From the NCBI GenBank assembly GCA_037953625.1, contig CM075649.1:94369290-94433289 (forward strand): a stretch of DNA of 64,000 nucleotides, given 5' to 3'. The notes under the pieces are model-generated. The model had not been told where the DNA came from. It saw only the letters and a program-made list of their open reading frames with translations, and searched no databases. Position 1 is the stretch's first letter; each line of letters starts with the position of its first letter. Shown piece by piece: positions 23,653 to 33,827 of the stretch. The DNA is from Crotalaria pallida. Lineage: Eukaryota > Streptophyta > Magnoliopsida > Fabales > Fabaceae. The position numbers and the translations under genes are program-made.

Positions 23653-24440
23653 TATTTTTATTTTTATTTTTATTTTTTATTTTTTTAACGTTAAGGAATT
23701 TATTGAAAACTAAAGCTGACCAAATGTATTAGCCATAAAAACAGGGGTGTTAAACCTGACCCTGTTTACAGAAACATGCACTATCCAATTAGCTAAGGTA
23801 TGTGCTACCCTATTGCCTGATCTATTAACAAAAGAAAACGAAAACAAGCAATGATCAAATGAGTTTGCTAGCCTAAAAATAACAATCTTTAAAGCCTCTA
23901 GCTCAGAGATATCATCCTTCTAAAATTTATTGCATCTAACAGCAACTTGCAATCTGATTTAACCACCACCTTCATGCAATTTCTCTCCTTGGCTAACTCC
24001 AATCCTCTTATAATTGCAAATGCTTCTTGGTGAATTGGACTCAGAGGTTGATAATTCCTTTCTGCCCCTGCTGAAATAAAGTGGCCGTGGTTATCCATGA
24101 GAAAAAACCAGAACCACCAACTGCACTTGTTGAAGGAAAAGCTCCATCCAAACTTTGGAACTACTACCGGAAGAAGAACTAGAACCTCCCTCTGTTACCT
24201 GAAATTGATGCTGCAGAGCAATATTATAACCACTTTTCACTGTATAGATTCTATTATCAATAAAGTGCCAAATAATTTCATCAGTTGGGCATGAAGTGGA
24301 AATTGGAATCCTGAGAACAATATCACTATCACAAGGTAACATAACTTGGCTCACCACCTGCATATTCCACCCAGTTTCGTCAGGGAGCAAAAGATCTGAA
24401 ACCAGTAAATGATTATTGTGAAATTGATTCACTGTAATTG
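23653..24440 (-). mobile_element. L1-type LINE, 5'-truncated 3' end with A-rich tail
   Basis: From 24432 downwards on the - strand: DEIIWHFIDNRIYTVKSGY (zinc-binding/reverse-transcriptase tail), then MDNHGHFISAGAERNY...EAFAIIRGLELAKERN, SDCKLLLDAI and NRVAHTLANWIVH. This is the RNase H-like end of plant L1 ORF2. It stops at an AAAATAAAAATAAAAA-type tail (complement of 23653-23690). It is a separate insertion from the L1 at 22628-23460, because that one starts again with ORF1/endonuclease sequence. Confidence 0.83.
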
Positions 24441-25047
24441 GTTTGAAAGACCATGGTTTTAAATTCTAATTTTGATGAGTTCCACATACTCATGCTCATT
24501 CAATGAGCAACTTAGACAAAGCCATGTTACATAGCATATGTGATTCAGTTTGGTTTGGTTTTATTTGATGGATCCAAAATCCGATCAAATAATTATTAAT
24601 TTACATAGCATGCTATTTTTCAAAAAGCAAATCCAAAATAATTATTAAAAAAAATGGTTTTGATTGGTTTTCAGTTTTTTTATCGATTTACGTTTTTTTT
24701 ATTAATTTGAATTTAACCACCTCAAGATGGGTGTACACAATGGAGTTCGGCTTCTGCAAATGGCTGTGTGAAGTGGAGGATGGGAAAATGGTACTTAAGG
24801 TAGTTTGAATCCAAAATTTGTAAAAATGAACATGAGTAAGGAATGTATGTGTAGATCTCCCTTAATGTTATGTACTAAGATCTCCCTTCATTTGGATGGC
24901 ACCAATGCATAGTTTAAAACTCCACATGATTAAACACTGGCGGTTAATTGATGGTTTGATCCCAACGATGATTCATACTTGGGCCCTTTCTCTTGACATA
25001 ATTAATTATCTTTAAATAAATCTTAATATAAATTTTTTTTAACCTAT
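24441..25047. other. Non-coding A+T-rich sequence
   Basis: No open frame of note, transposon end or gene signal is seen between the L1 fragment and the hAT-like element. Confidence 0.4.
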
Positions 25048-25055
25048 GCATCTAT

Positions 25056-26199
25056 CAGGCCCGAACTAGGGACAAGTCGATAGGGTCGACCGCCCTGGAC
25101 CCATAATTTTTAGGGGCCCATAAAAAATTCATAATAGTAATATATATTATATGTATAAAAGGTTTGTATTAATCTTACTTTTAGCTCGGTAAAGGTAATT
25201 CCTTTTTGTCAAGGAGAACATGGGTTCGACTCCCCGTGTAGCGTGTTTCAATTATGATGAAAATGGATCCATCCTTGGCACATTAATTAATGAATTTTTT
25301 TTAATGAAAAAGGAACCAGCCTTGACACATTAATTAATGATTCTTTTGGAATATACTAATAGAATTATACATTATATTAGTATTTCATTTTATCTGTATG
25401 TCATAATTTTTTTTTAAAAAAAAAATTTGATATTATTAATAAGTCATTTTGTATTCTTTAGAAGAAATTTATTATTTTTCTTATTTAATGTGAAACAATA
25501 CATTGTGAAAATTTTAATGTAAGTTAATAGGATAAAATTGTAATATTAAATTACATATTTAAGGTTTCAAGAAATATAACTATCCTCATTTGTATGTTTG
25601 ATATGGTTAAATATGATTTATAAATAAAACCAAAAGAAATATACTATTGTATATTCTGTTTATAATTATTCTTTAGTATAAGATTTTTTTTTTGAAATTT
25701 TTTATCCTATTTATAAGACGTTATTCCATTTTTTTAATGATATTTGACTATTTCTTTTGACAAGAATCGTTACTTACTCAACATTTTATAGAGTTTCAAT
25801 AATAATAATAATAATAATATAATGACAATTTTGAAAAATATATTAAATATTTAAATTTTCAATACAACTAACAATATTAATTAACTTTTTTACTGAAGGT
25901 AAATTTTCTCAAAATTATCTTATATTAAGGATCAAACAGAGTACCATAATATTTTTTTTACTCTCCCAATCTTTTTGTCTAAGCTTGGTCTTAAAACCAT
26001 TTTTAATCTCAAACTTTGTTACTCATGAAATTATTATAGCTGGTGTAAGTTTATAGGTATTAATTATTATATTTTGAAAAAGTTTCTCTTTAGGAAGAAA
26101 ATGTAATTCTAACTATGTTATAAAAGTTTTTTTAATTTATAAATCAGGGCCCTCAATTTTTGATCGCCCCGAGCCTCTAAAATGTCAGGACCGGGCCTG
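25056..26199. mobile_element. hAT-like non-autonomous element, 1.14 kb
   Basis: The ends are CAGGCCCG (25056) and its complement CGGGCCTG (to 26199). G+C-rich subterminal sequence carries GGGGCCC/GGGCCCT on both sides. Eight-base flanks GCATCTAT (25048-25055) and ACATCTAT (26200-26207) match in seven positions, consistent with an hAT target duplication. The interior is very A+T-rich with no coding frame. The CAGG-CCGG-rich end style is common in plant hAT elements. Confidence 0.72.
25182..25245 (+). repeat. tRNA-like segment, possible SINE head
   Basis: TAGCTCGGTAAAGG resembles an RNA polymerase III A box and GGTTCGACTCC at 25223-25233 matches a B box, with roughly tRNA spacing (about 35 bp). 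There is no acceptor stem or full cloverleaf, so it is not a working tRNA. Downstream, a short unit around CACATTAATTAATGA occurs twice (about 25280 and 25327). It may be a SINE inside the hAT-like element. Confidence 0.4.
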
Positions 26200-27532
26200 A
26201 CATCTATGCATAAAATAAAATGTCATAAAAAATAAACAGCTTGCTTATTTAAGGACCTGTTCGTGGTGGTTTTTAGTTTTGAATTTTTAAATTTTAAAAA
26301 ACCAAAACTAGTTTCTAGTTTTATGATGTCAGTTTCAAATTTTTTTGGTTTGGTTTTCAAAATTATTTCCAAACTTATAATTTTTATAGCGCTCCTACAT
26401 ATCATGTTATGCACCACCATAGACACCACCATCTTGTATACAACAACCACTATATAATAACAACTTCCATGTGATTGTTGTCATTATTAGTTTGGGGTGG
26501 TGGTCATTGTTACATCGGTTGCAGTATAGAGTGATAATTTTTGTGGTGTTGGTAGAGGGAGAGATGGTGAGGGGGGGGGGGGGAGTGAGGATGTGGTGGT
26601 AGTGATGGTGACGAAAGCTAATACTTAGGGTGGACATAGAGGTGGTGATGGTGTAACATCCTGAAAATTAATATTAGGTAATATAATTTTAGTATATAAA
26701 TATTTATTTAAGGATAGGATTAAGCCTTAGAAATTGTACAAGGTTAGAAGGGTAGTATGAGCATAGGCCGACCTAGGATGTGAGTATAGGATCTCGGTCC
26801 GTTCCCAGCCGAGCTAGATAAGGTGGTGTACATATAAACCAAGCAGGATGGGAATCAAACGCGAAACTTGTTGTCCAGTCCGGATTAGCCGACCTCAGCG
26901 TCCTATCCGAGAGGGAAGCTCGGACTATTGCTGTCCCTAAATGCCGAGCTGATGTATCCAAGCCGACGTACCCTAGCCGACACGTTCTAGCTCCTCCGTG
27001 CCAGCTCATGTTGAGCTGTAGCCCTTTGGGATTCGTACCATCCGTACACTGTCCTTGCCATTCACTTTATGTCATTGTCATTGCTTTATGTCCCTTTCAA
27101 GTATTGTTCATGGCTTCCTCAAGAAGCCAATGAATCCTGTCCACACATTCTAGCTTCCCCAAGAAGCCAATGAATCCTAGCCACACAAATGTTTTCCCTA
27201 AATGAATAAAAGAACCCCAAACACACAACACTCAACACCTTGCGTTCTCACTCTCTTTCTCTCCTTCGAAATCTCTCTCTCATTTCCTTCTCTCAAGTTC
27301 CAGCAAAGTCCCAACCCACCTTCCTCCTCCCTCTTTTCCCCAACCGGAGAACCCTCCCTTCGCCGCCTTCTCTCTTCTGTTCTGGAGTCCCTGGACCGCC
27401 GTGGAGCTTGTGTGTAGCCTGGTGGAGCTCGAGGCAGCTAGGAGGAAGTGGATCCAAGAGGTTCTAAGTTCCAAGGCTAAGCATCAAGAAAACCATTCTC
27501 AAACTCTCAACTCTTATCTCTCTCGGTTTGAG

Positions 27533-28855
27533 GTAAGGAGTGAGTGTTACCTCTACTTGAGTTTGGGTTTCTAGGGTGTTCATAAAGGGTACTAAGAGTG
27601 GGTGTTAGATTAGGGAATGGATATAGGTTAATATGAGAAAGGAAGGGTAAAAAGGGTAAAGGGAACCAATAAATGAACTAGAAACATGGATGTTAGGTGA
27701 ATATGGAATATTGTTTTATGGTATATGTTGGTATTTACATGATGGATTGGTTGAATGCTTTTACTCTTATTGTTGTTGGTGTATAAGTGTTTATGAACTT
27801 CGGGTATAAATGTTTATGAGCAGTGATATTTGTTATTTATATCTGTGGCCGAGTTGAACCGAGCTGAGTGAGGTTGAGAATGGGTATGAGGGAATGGTAA
27901 ATATGGATAGTAGGAGAGATAGAGTAATAAGTCTGATAATGAGAAGAGATAATGGAATAAGGAAACGGTTAACGGGTTGAGGAGAGAGAGAGGCCGAGCA
28001 AAATAAACGGTTAAAAGACTAAGAGGTTGAGCCGAGATAGGCCGAGCTAAAATGGTTAGAAAGGATAAGAGGAATAAAAGAGAAATGGCTGTGTGATCGG
28101 GTCATAGCAGACGCGTACCGGGTGCGTGCATTGATCGCGTCAGACACATACTGGGTATGTGCAGCTGTAAGACGGGTACTGGGTACTCGCGGTTATGATT
28201 CACACAGGGTTCCGAGAACGGAATCGGTGGGAAGTGGTCCTGGTCATAGCAGACGCGTACTGGGTGCGTGCATTGATCGCGTAAGTCGCCGAGATGCGCC
28301 GCTGTAAGACGAGTACTGGGTGCTCGCAGTTATGGACTCTCCTTAACTCCATAGAATGATCGGCGGTAGTGCTCCTGGTCATAGAAGACGCGTACTGGGT
28401 GCATGCATTGATCGCGTCAGACGCATACCGGGTATGTGCAGCTGTAAGACGGGTACTGGGTACTCGCAGTTATGGATGACACTCCGATATCAGACCGTAA
28501 ATGGTGTAAGACATACACTGGGTGTATGCATCCGAGAAGAGTAAAAGATTGTAAACTATGAGAAAATGGGATAATGTGTAATGAGTTCGAGGTAGAAGTG
28601 GTAATCCGAGGTAGGTGAATGTGAACCGAGGAATAGCTAGTAGGTGATAAGATGGTAGGGTGTGAGCCGAGCTAGATGAGATTGTGTGAATGCGAACTGA
28701 GCTAATGATGATATATGCATGTGATATATGGGTTTGATTACTTGTTAAGTTATATGCTTTTTGGCTACTTGTGTTTGGCTTGGTAGTTCGGTATGTCATC
28801 TTAGAAACTGCTTATTTAAGTTCTGTGTAATGCTCACCTCCTTACCATTTTTCAG
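27533..28855 (+). other. Intron-like segment inside the Tekay LTR
   Basis: TTTGAG followed by GTAAGGAG at 27533 is a strong plant donor, and CCATTTTTCAG ending at 28855 is a strong acceptor. Upstream is a CT-rich, leader-like segment with TTCCTCCTCCC-type runs. The same signals occur in the 3' LTR (34657-35979). Splicing of the element's transcript is an inference. Confidence 0.5.
28112..28528 (+). repeat. Array of nine 17-nt hairpins with CYGGG loops (5' LTR)
   Basis: Nine units start at 28112, 28145, 28173, 28254, 28310, 28389, 28422, 28450 and 28512. Each has six bases, a CTGGG or CCGGG loop, then six pairing bases. Stems include CACATA/TATGTG, CGGGTA/TACTCG, CGAGTA/TGCTCG, CGCATA/TATGTG and CATACA/TGTATG. 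Pairing is Watson-Crick or G-U everywhere except one base pair at 28389. Part of the array arose by duplication of a segment of roughly 130-145 bp that starts GGTCATAG. It lies within the intron-like part of the LTR. Confidence 0.85.
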
Positions 28856-29198
28856 GTACTGAGCCCGAGCAAACGCAGTCCCCGGCCGAGCAGGATCACT
28901 CTCCCTCACAGGGAGAGTAAGTTATTTAGAGTCGGAAAATTTGTTGGGTCTCGGCCAGTTGGGCCGAGCTAAAACACTCTTGTATATTTTGACTTCGGAT
29001 TACCCAGTTGGGCCGAGCTAAAACAATATTTTGTATTTTTGATTGGCCGATCTGAATGTACCTAAACTTATACTTTATGTATTTGATGCATTTAAGTCTT
29101 CCGCTTTATTAACTCTGATGTTTTTGAATTAATAAAATGAAATTTTAAATCCTAATTTTCGGGCAATTAAGGGTAATTATTATATAGGGTGTTACATT

Positions 29199-29210
29199 TG
29201 GTATCAAAGC
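29199..29210 (+). promoter_or_regulatory. Primer-binding site of the Tekay-like element
   Basis: TGGTATCAAAGC, two bases after the 5' LTR, matches the initiator methionine tRNA primer site TGGTATCAGAGC with one change. Confidence 0.85.
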
Positions 29211-29326
29211 AGTTTCTCCTCGGCCTATTGGAGTTGCAAAGGACTCCAGTAGTTACTCACCAAGAGAGTGACAAATAAGTAAAGTCTAGAAGTCTAAGTT
29301 AGACAATAGAGCTCATTGGTATATAT

Positions 29327-29328
<2 letters not shown>

Positions 29329-29358
<30 letters not shown>
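29329..29358 (+). repeat. (TA)n microsatellite
   Basis: About 14 TA repeats in the untranslated leader between the primer site and gag. Confidence 0.9.
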
Positions 29359-29361
<3 letters not shown>

Positions 29362-29399
29362 CTTGATTATTCGGAAGTTAATAGGCTCTCTCTCCATGA

Positions 29400-32300
29400 C
29401 CGAGCAGCAAGGCTGGGAGACGAGCTGATAACGAACGAATTGCTGCTGTGTTGGAAACTCTGGTTCAACTACAGCAGAACCAAGCGCAGGCTCAGCAGAA
29501 TCAGGCTGAGAACCTCGCTCAAAACATCGCCGCAGCTGCAGTTGCAGCCCTTCAGCCTCAACCTCCGGCTCCGGTCGAGATTGATTGGATGAGCCGATTT
29601 AGGAAGAATGAACCACCTCGGTTTGAAGGGGGTTACAATCCTGAAGGAGCTCAGAGATGGCTCCAGGATATTGAGAAGATCTTCCGATCTCTGCAACAGC
29701 CCTATGACTACAGGGTGAGGTTGGCCGAGTTCGTGCTGGCTAGTGAAGCCGAGCACTGGTGGGAGCAGCAGAGCCGTGGACTGGAAGCGGCCAATGAAGC
29801 CATTACTTGGGAACTGTTCCGAGCTCGATTTCTCGAAAATTACTTTCCCGAGGATGTACGGAGAGAGAAGGAGCTCTCTTTTCTCAAGCTGGAACATAGG
29901 AACTTGAGCGTTGGGGAGTATGCCGCTCAGTTCGAGGATCTGATCCGTTATTCAGGAAGCTACCGAGATGTTGATGAGCGTACCAAGTGCATCAAGTTTG
30001 ATTCTGGTCTCCGTGATGATATTCGGCTCGCTTTTGAATATCAGAATGTGGCCAATCTCTCGCAGCTGGTGAACATGGCTAGCACCTATGAGAAGGGGCT
30101 TAAGAGGAAAGCTGACGGGAAGCGGAGCAGGTCGGCACAAAAGACAGTGGGGCCGATCTGGGGAAAAGGAATTGCTCCGAGATCTGCTCCTTACGTGAAT
30201 CCGAACTCCAGAATGTCAACAGCTCCGAGGAGCGGTGGTCAGATGGTGGTTGTTCCTGGCCCTTGCCCGATATGCCAACATTGCGGGAGACAGCACAGGG
30301 GTGAATGCTGGAGTCTGGATCCGAGCAAAGCAAGAGGATCCTGTTTCCGATGTGGCAAGCCTGGTCATTTTGCAGCTCGGTGTACCGAGAATATTGTGAA
30401 GGAAGAGGTCAATGTGACCAAGGCTCATCAGACTGGTGTTAACCGACCTATGCAGAGAGGCAAAGTTTACACTATGGATGGTGAAGAAGTGACTGATGCT
30501 GACGAACTGATCCGAGGTACTTGTCAAGTAAACAGTATTCCATGTGCCGTGCTATTCGATTGTGGAGCCACGCATTCTTTCATTTCCCTTGACTGTATGA
30601 ATAGACTAAAACTATCCCCTGTAGAAATGCCTTACAAATTATCCATTTCTACCCCAACCAATTCTTCTGTAATCACTTCTAAGATGTGTCTAGAATGTCC
30701 TATCATAGTATTAGGCAGAGAATTCAAAGTCAATTTGATTTGTCTACCCTTAACCAAGCTAGATATTATCCTCGGCATGGACTGGATGTCTCAACACCAT
30801 GTCCTGCTTGATTGCCGAGAAAAGACCGTAATCTTTAGTGGCCCTTCTGTTGCGAAGTTAGAGACAACAGAGGAACCGACCTTAGACCAAATTCCTGTGG
30901 TCGGAGAATTTCCTGAGGTTTTCTCGGACGAAATGCCTGGCTTACAGCCGAACAGGGAAGTAGAGTTCAGTATAGACCTTCTTCCGGGAACTGGCCCGAT
31001 CTCAATTGCTCCGTACAGAATGGCACCTCCCGAGCTAGAAGAGCTTAAGAAGCAGCTGGAAGAACTTTTGGCCAAGAAGCTAATCCGACCAAGCGTCTCA
31101 CCTTGGGGAGCCCCGATTTTATTTGTTAGAAAGAAAGATGGTAGCCTCAGAATGTGCACTGATTATCGGAAGCTCAACGCGGTAACGGTGAAGAACAAAT
31201 ATCCCCTCCCTCGGATTGACGACTTATTGGACCAACTCAAGGGAGCGTCGGTGTTCTCAAAGATAGACCTCCGATCGGGATACCACCAGATCCGAGTCCG
31301 AGAAGAAGACATTCCGAAGACAGCCTTTCGAACAAGGTATGGACATTTTGAGTATGTGGTTATGCCCTTCGGACTTACCAACGCTCCTGCCATCTTCATG
31401 GACTACATGAATAGGATTTTCCGACCCTATCTGGACTCGTTTGTGATAGTCTTCATCGACGACATCCTCATCTACTCTCGGAATCCGAGCGAGCATGAGC
31501 AGCACCTGAGGACGGTGTTGCAGGTTTTGAAGGACAAGGAACTTTATGCCAAGCTTTCTAAGTGCAGTTTTTGGCTCAAAGAGGTTCACTTCCTCGGACA
31601 TGTGATATCCGAGCAAGGTGTAGCAGTTGACCCCTCCAAGGTGGAAGCGGTACTTAAGTGGGAGAGACCTAACTCGGTAACTGAGATCAGGAGTTTCCTC
31701 GGTCTTGCAGGGTACTACAGGAGATTCATTGAAGGATTCTCTAAACTAGCTCTACCGTTGACTTCGTTAACTAGGAAGGAGGCACCCTACCAATGGTCCG
31801 AAGTGTGCGAATAGAGCTTTCAAGAGCTAAAGAAAAGGTTGACGAGCTCGCCCGTGTTAATTCTACCCGATCCGACCAAAACTTTCGACGTGTTTTGTGA
31901 CGCCTCGAAGCAGGGTCTCGGCTGTGTGTTGATGCAACAAGGAAAAGTGGTGGCTTATGCCTCTCGGCAACTTCGGCAACACGAGCAGAACTACCCCACG
32001 CATGACCTCAAATTGGCAGCCGTGGTGTTTGCCCTTAAGATTTGGAGACACTACCTGTACGGCACGAAGTTTGAAGTATTCAGCGACCACAAGAGTCTCG
32101 GCTACCTGTGCGACCAGAAGGAACTGAACATGAGGCAGCGCAGATGGGTGGAATTCTTGAAAGACTATGATTTCAACCTGCACTATCATCCTGGAAAAGC
32201 CAACGTGGTGGCCGACGCCCTGAGCAGAAATAGTCTTCATTTGAGCAACATGATGGTCCGAGAGATGCAGTTGATGCAGGAGTTCAGTGATCTCAACCTC

Positions 32301-33791
32301 GGCATACAGAAGAAGGAAAACAGTGTGGTACTGGAAATGCTGCAAGTAACCAATGATTTCGTGGGTTTCATTAAGGAAAGACAGGCTGTCGACCTAGAAC
32401 TCCAGAAGCTATTAGAAAGAGCCGGAGACAAGGATGAGCCCGACTTCACTAAAGGACCTGATGGTCTCGTACGATTTCGAGGCAGAGTTTGCATCCCCAT
32501 GGACTTTGAAGTCCGAAGAGAGTTGATGGAAGAAGCCCACAAGACGAAGATGAGTCTTCATCCAGGTGCCACAAAGATGTACCAGGATCTGAAGAGGTTG
32601 TTTTGGTGTTCGAAGTTGAAAACCGATGTGGCCGATTATGTGTCTCGATGTTTGACATGTCAGAAAGCCAAGATCGAACATCAGAAACCAGGAGGATTAC
32701 TCAAATCATTGGAGATCCCTTAATGGAAGTGGGACAGCATTTTGATGGATTTTTTATCAGGTCTACCAAGGACGAGATCAGGGCAGGAAGCCATTTGGGT
32801 TGTGGTGGACCGACTTACAAAGTGTGCCCATTTCCTGCCGATCAGCATGAAGTACAGCTTGGAGAAGCTGACGCAACTGTACATAAAGGACATTGTTAGA
32901 CTTCATGGTGTTCCGAGCAGCATTGTGTCCGACCGAGATCCTCGTTTCTTATCACGATTCTGGCAGAGTTTGCAAGAAGCCATGGGTACAAAGTTGAGAT
33001 TTAGCACGGCTTACCATCCCCAAACCGATGGACAATCCGAGCGCACCATTCAGACTCTTGAGGACCTGCTGAGAACATGTGTGCTTGAACAGTCTGAAAG
33101 CTGGGAAACACTATTGTCGTTGGTCGAATTCACCTACAACAACAGTTTCCATTCAAGTATCGGAATGGCTCCTTTCGAATCACTGTATGGTCGGAAATGC
33201 CGGACACCGTTATGCTGGTTCCAGATAGGAGAAAACTTCTTGATTGGTCCTGATATCGTGCATGAGACAACTGAGAAGATCCGAATGATTCAAGGAAAGA
33301 TGAAAGCAGCACAAGACCGACAGAAAAGATATGCCGATAAGAGAAGGAAACCCTTGAACTTCATCGAGGGGGATCATGTATTCCTGCGAGTGTCCCCTGT
33401 AACGGGGATTGGCCGAGCTATCAAATCGAAGAAGTTGACCCCTAGGTTTGTCGGACCATACCAAATATTGGAGAAGGTCGGACCAGTAGCGTACAAAATT
33501 GCTCTACCTCCGCACTTGTCTAAGCTCCACGATGTGTTCCATGTCTCACAACTCAGGAGGTACATTCATGACCCTTCACATGTGATAGCAGTGGATGAGC
33601 TGCCACTAAGGGACAACCTGACCTTCGAGGTTCTACCGGTCCGAGTTGAGGACAAACAAGTCAGACAACTCAGAGGAAAGGAAATCTCCTTGGTTAAGGT
33701 CGTCTGGAACCGGAATGATGTGGAGGAAGCTACTTGGGAACTCGAGGAGAAAATGAAACAGTCATATCCGCAACTGTTCAAAGCCGACTAA
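29400..33791 (+). pseudogene. Tekay-like gag-pol polyprotein, two nonsense codons
   Basis: One frame covers gag (RFEGGYNPEGAQRWLQDIEKIF; zinc knuckle CFRCGKPGHFAARC near 30337), protease (LFDCGATHSFIS, with Cys after the catalytic Asp), reverse transcriptase (KKDGSLRMCTDYRKLN, FIDDILIYS), RNase H (FDVFCDASKQGLGCVL), integrase (zinc region HPGATKMYQDLKRLFW...CLTCQKAK, core MDFLSGLPRT, SDRDPRF, QTDGQSERTIQTLED) and a chromodomain-like tail (VKVVWNRNDVEEATWELEE). In-frame stops are TAG 31812-31814, between reverse transcriptase and RNase H, and TAA at about 32721-32723, between the integrase zinc region and core. The frame does not begin with ATG: an ATG at 29396 is in another frame and the first in-frame ATG is near 29589, so the true start is damaged or non-standard. 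Otherwise the frame is intact. Confidence 0.92.
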
Positions 33792-33827
33792 ATTTCGAGG
33801 ACGAAATTCCTGTAAGTGGGAGAGGAA
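33791..33827 (+). promoter_or_regulatory. Conserved hairpin and polypurine tract before the Tekay 3' LTR
   Basis: Just after the pol stop, AATTTCG (33791-33797), a four-base AGGA loop and CGAAATT (33802-33808) form a perfect small hairpin. The purine tract AGTGGGAGAGGAA (33815-33827) then touches the 3' LTR. The same arrangement precedes the LARD 3' LTR. Confidence 0.75.

Larger units (their letters stand above)
26652..29196 (+). repeat. 5' LTR of the Tekay-like element
   Basis: 2,545 bp. It contains a pyrimidine-rich, leader-like stretch (27230-27520), strong intron-like splice signals (donor at 27533, acceptor ending 28855) and a hairpin array (28112-28528). It is matched by 33828-36320, with a small deletion there near 34360 and scattered substitutions. 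Confidence 0.92.

Noticed and set aside
25182..25245. A functional tRNA gene
   Set aside because: B box is good, but there is no acceptor stem or cloverleaf and the segment sits inside an hAT-like element.
27202..27474. Overlapping frames on both strands in the Tekay LTR as genes
   Set aside because: They lie in a CT-rich leader region, on both strands, and are repeated in the other LTR; no protein-like conservation.
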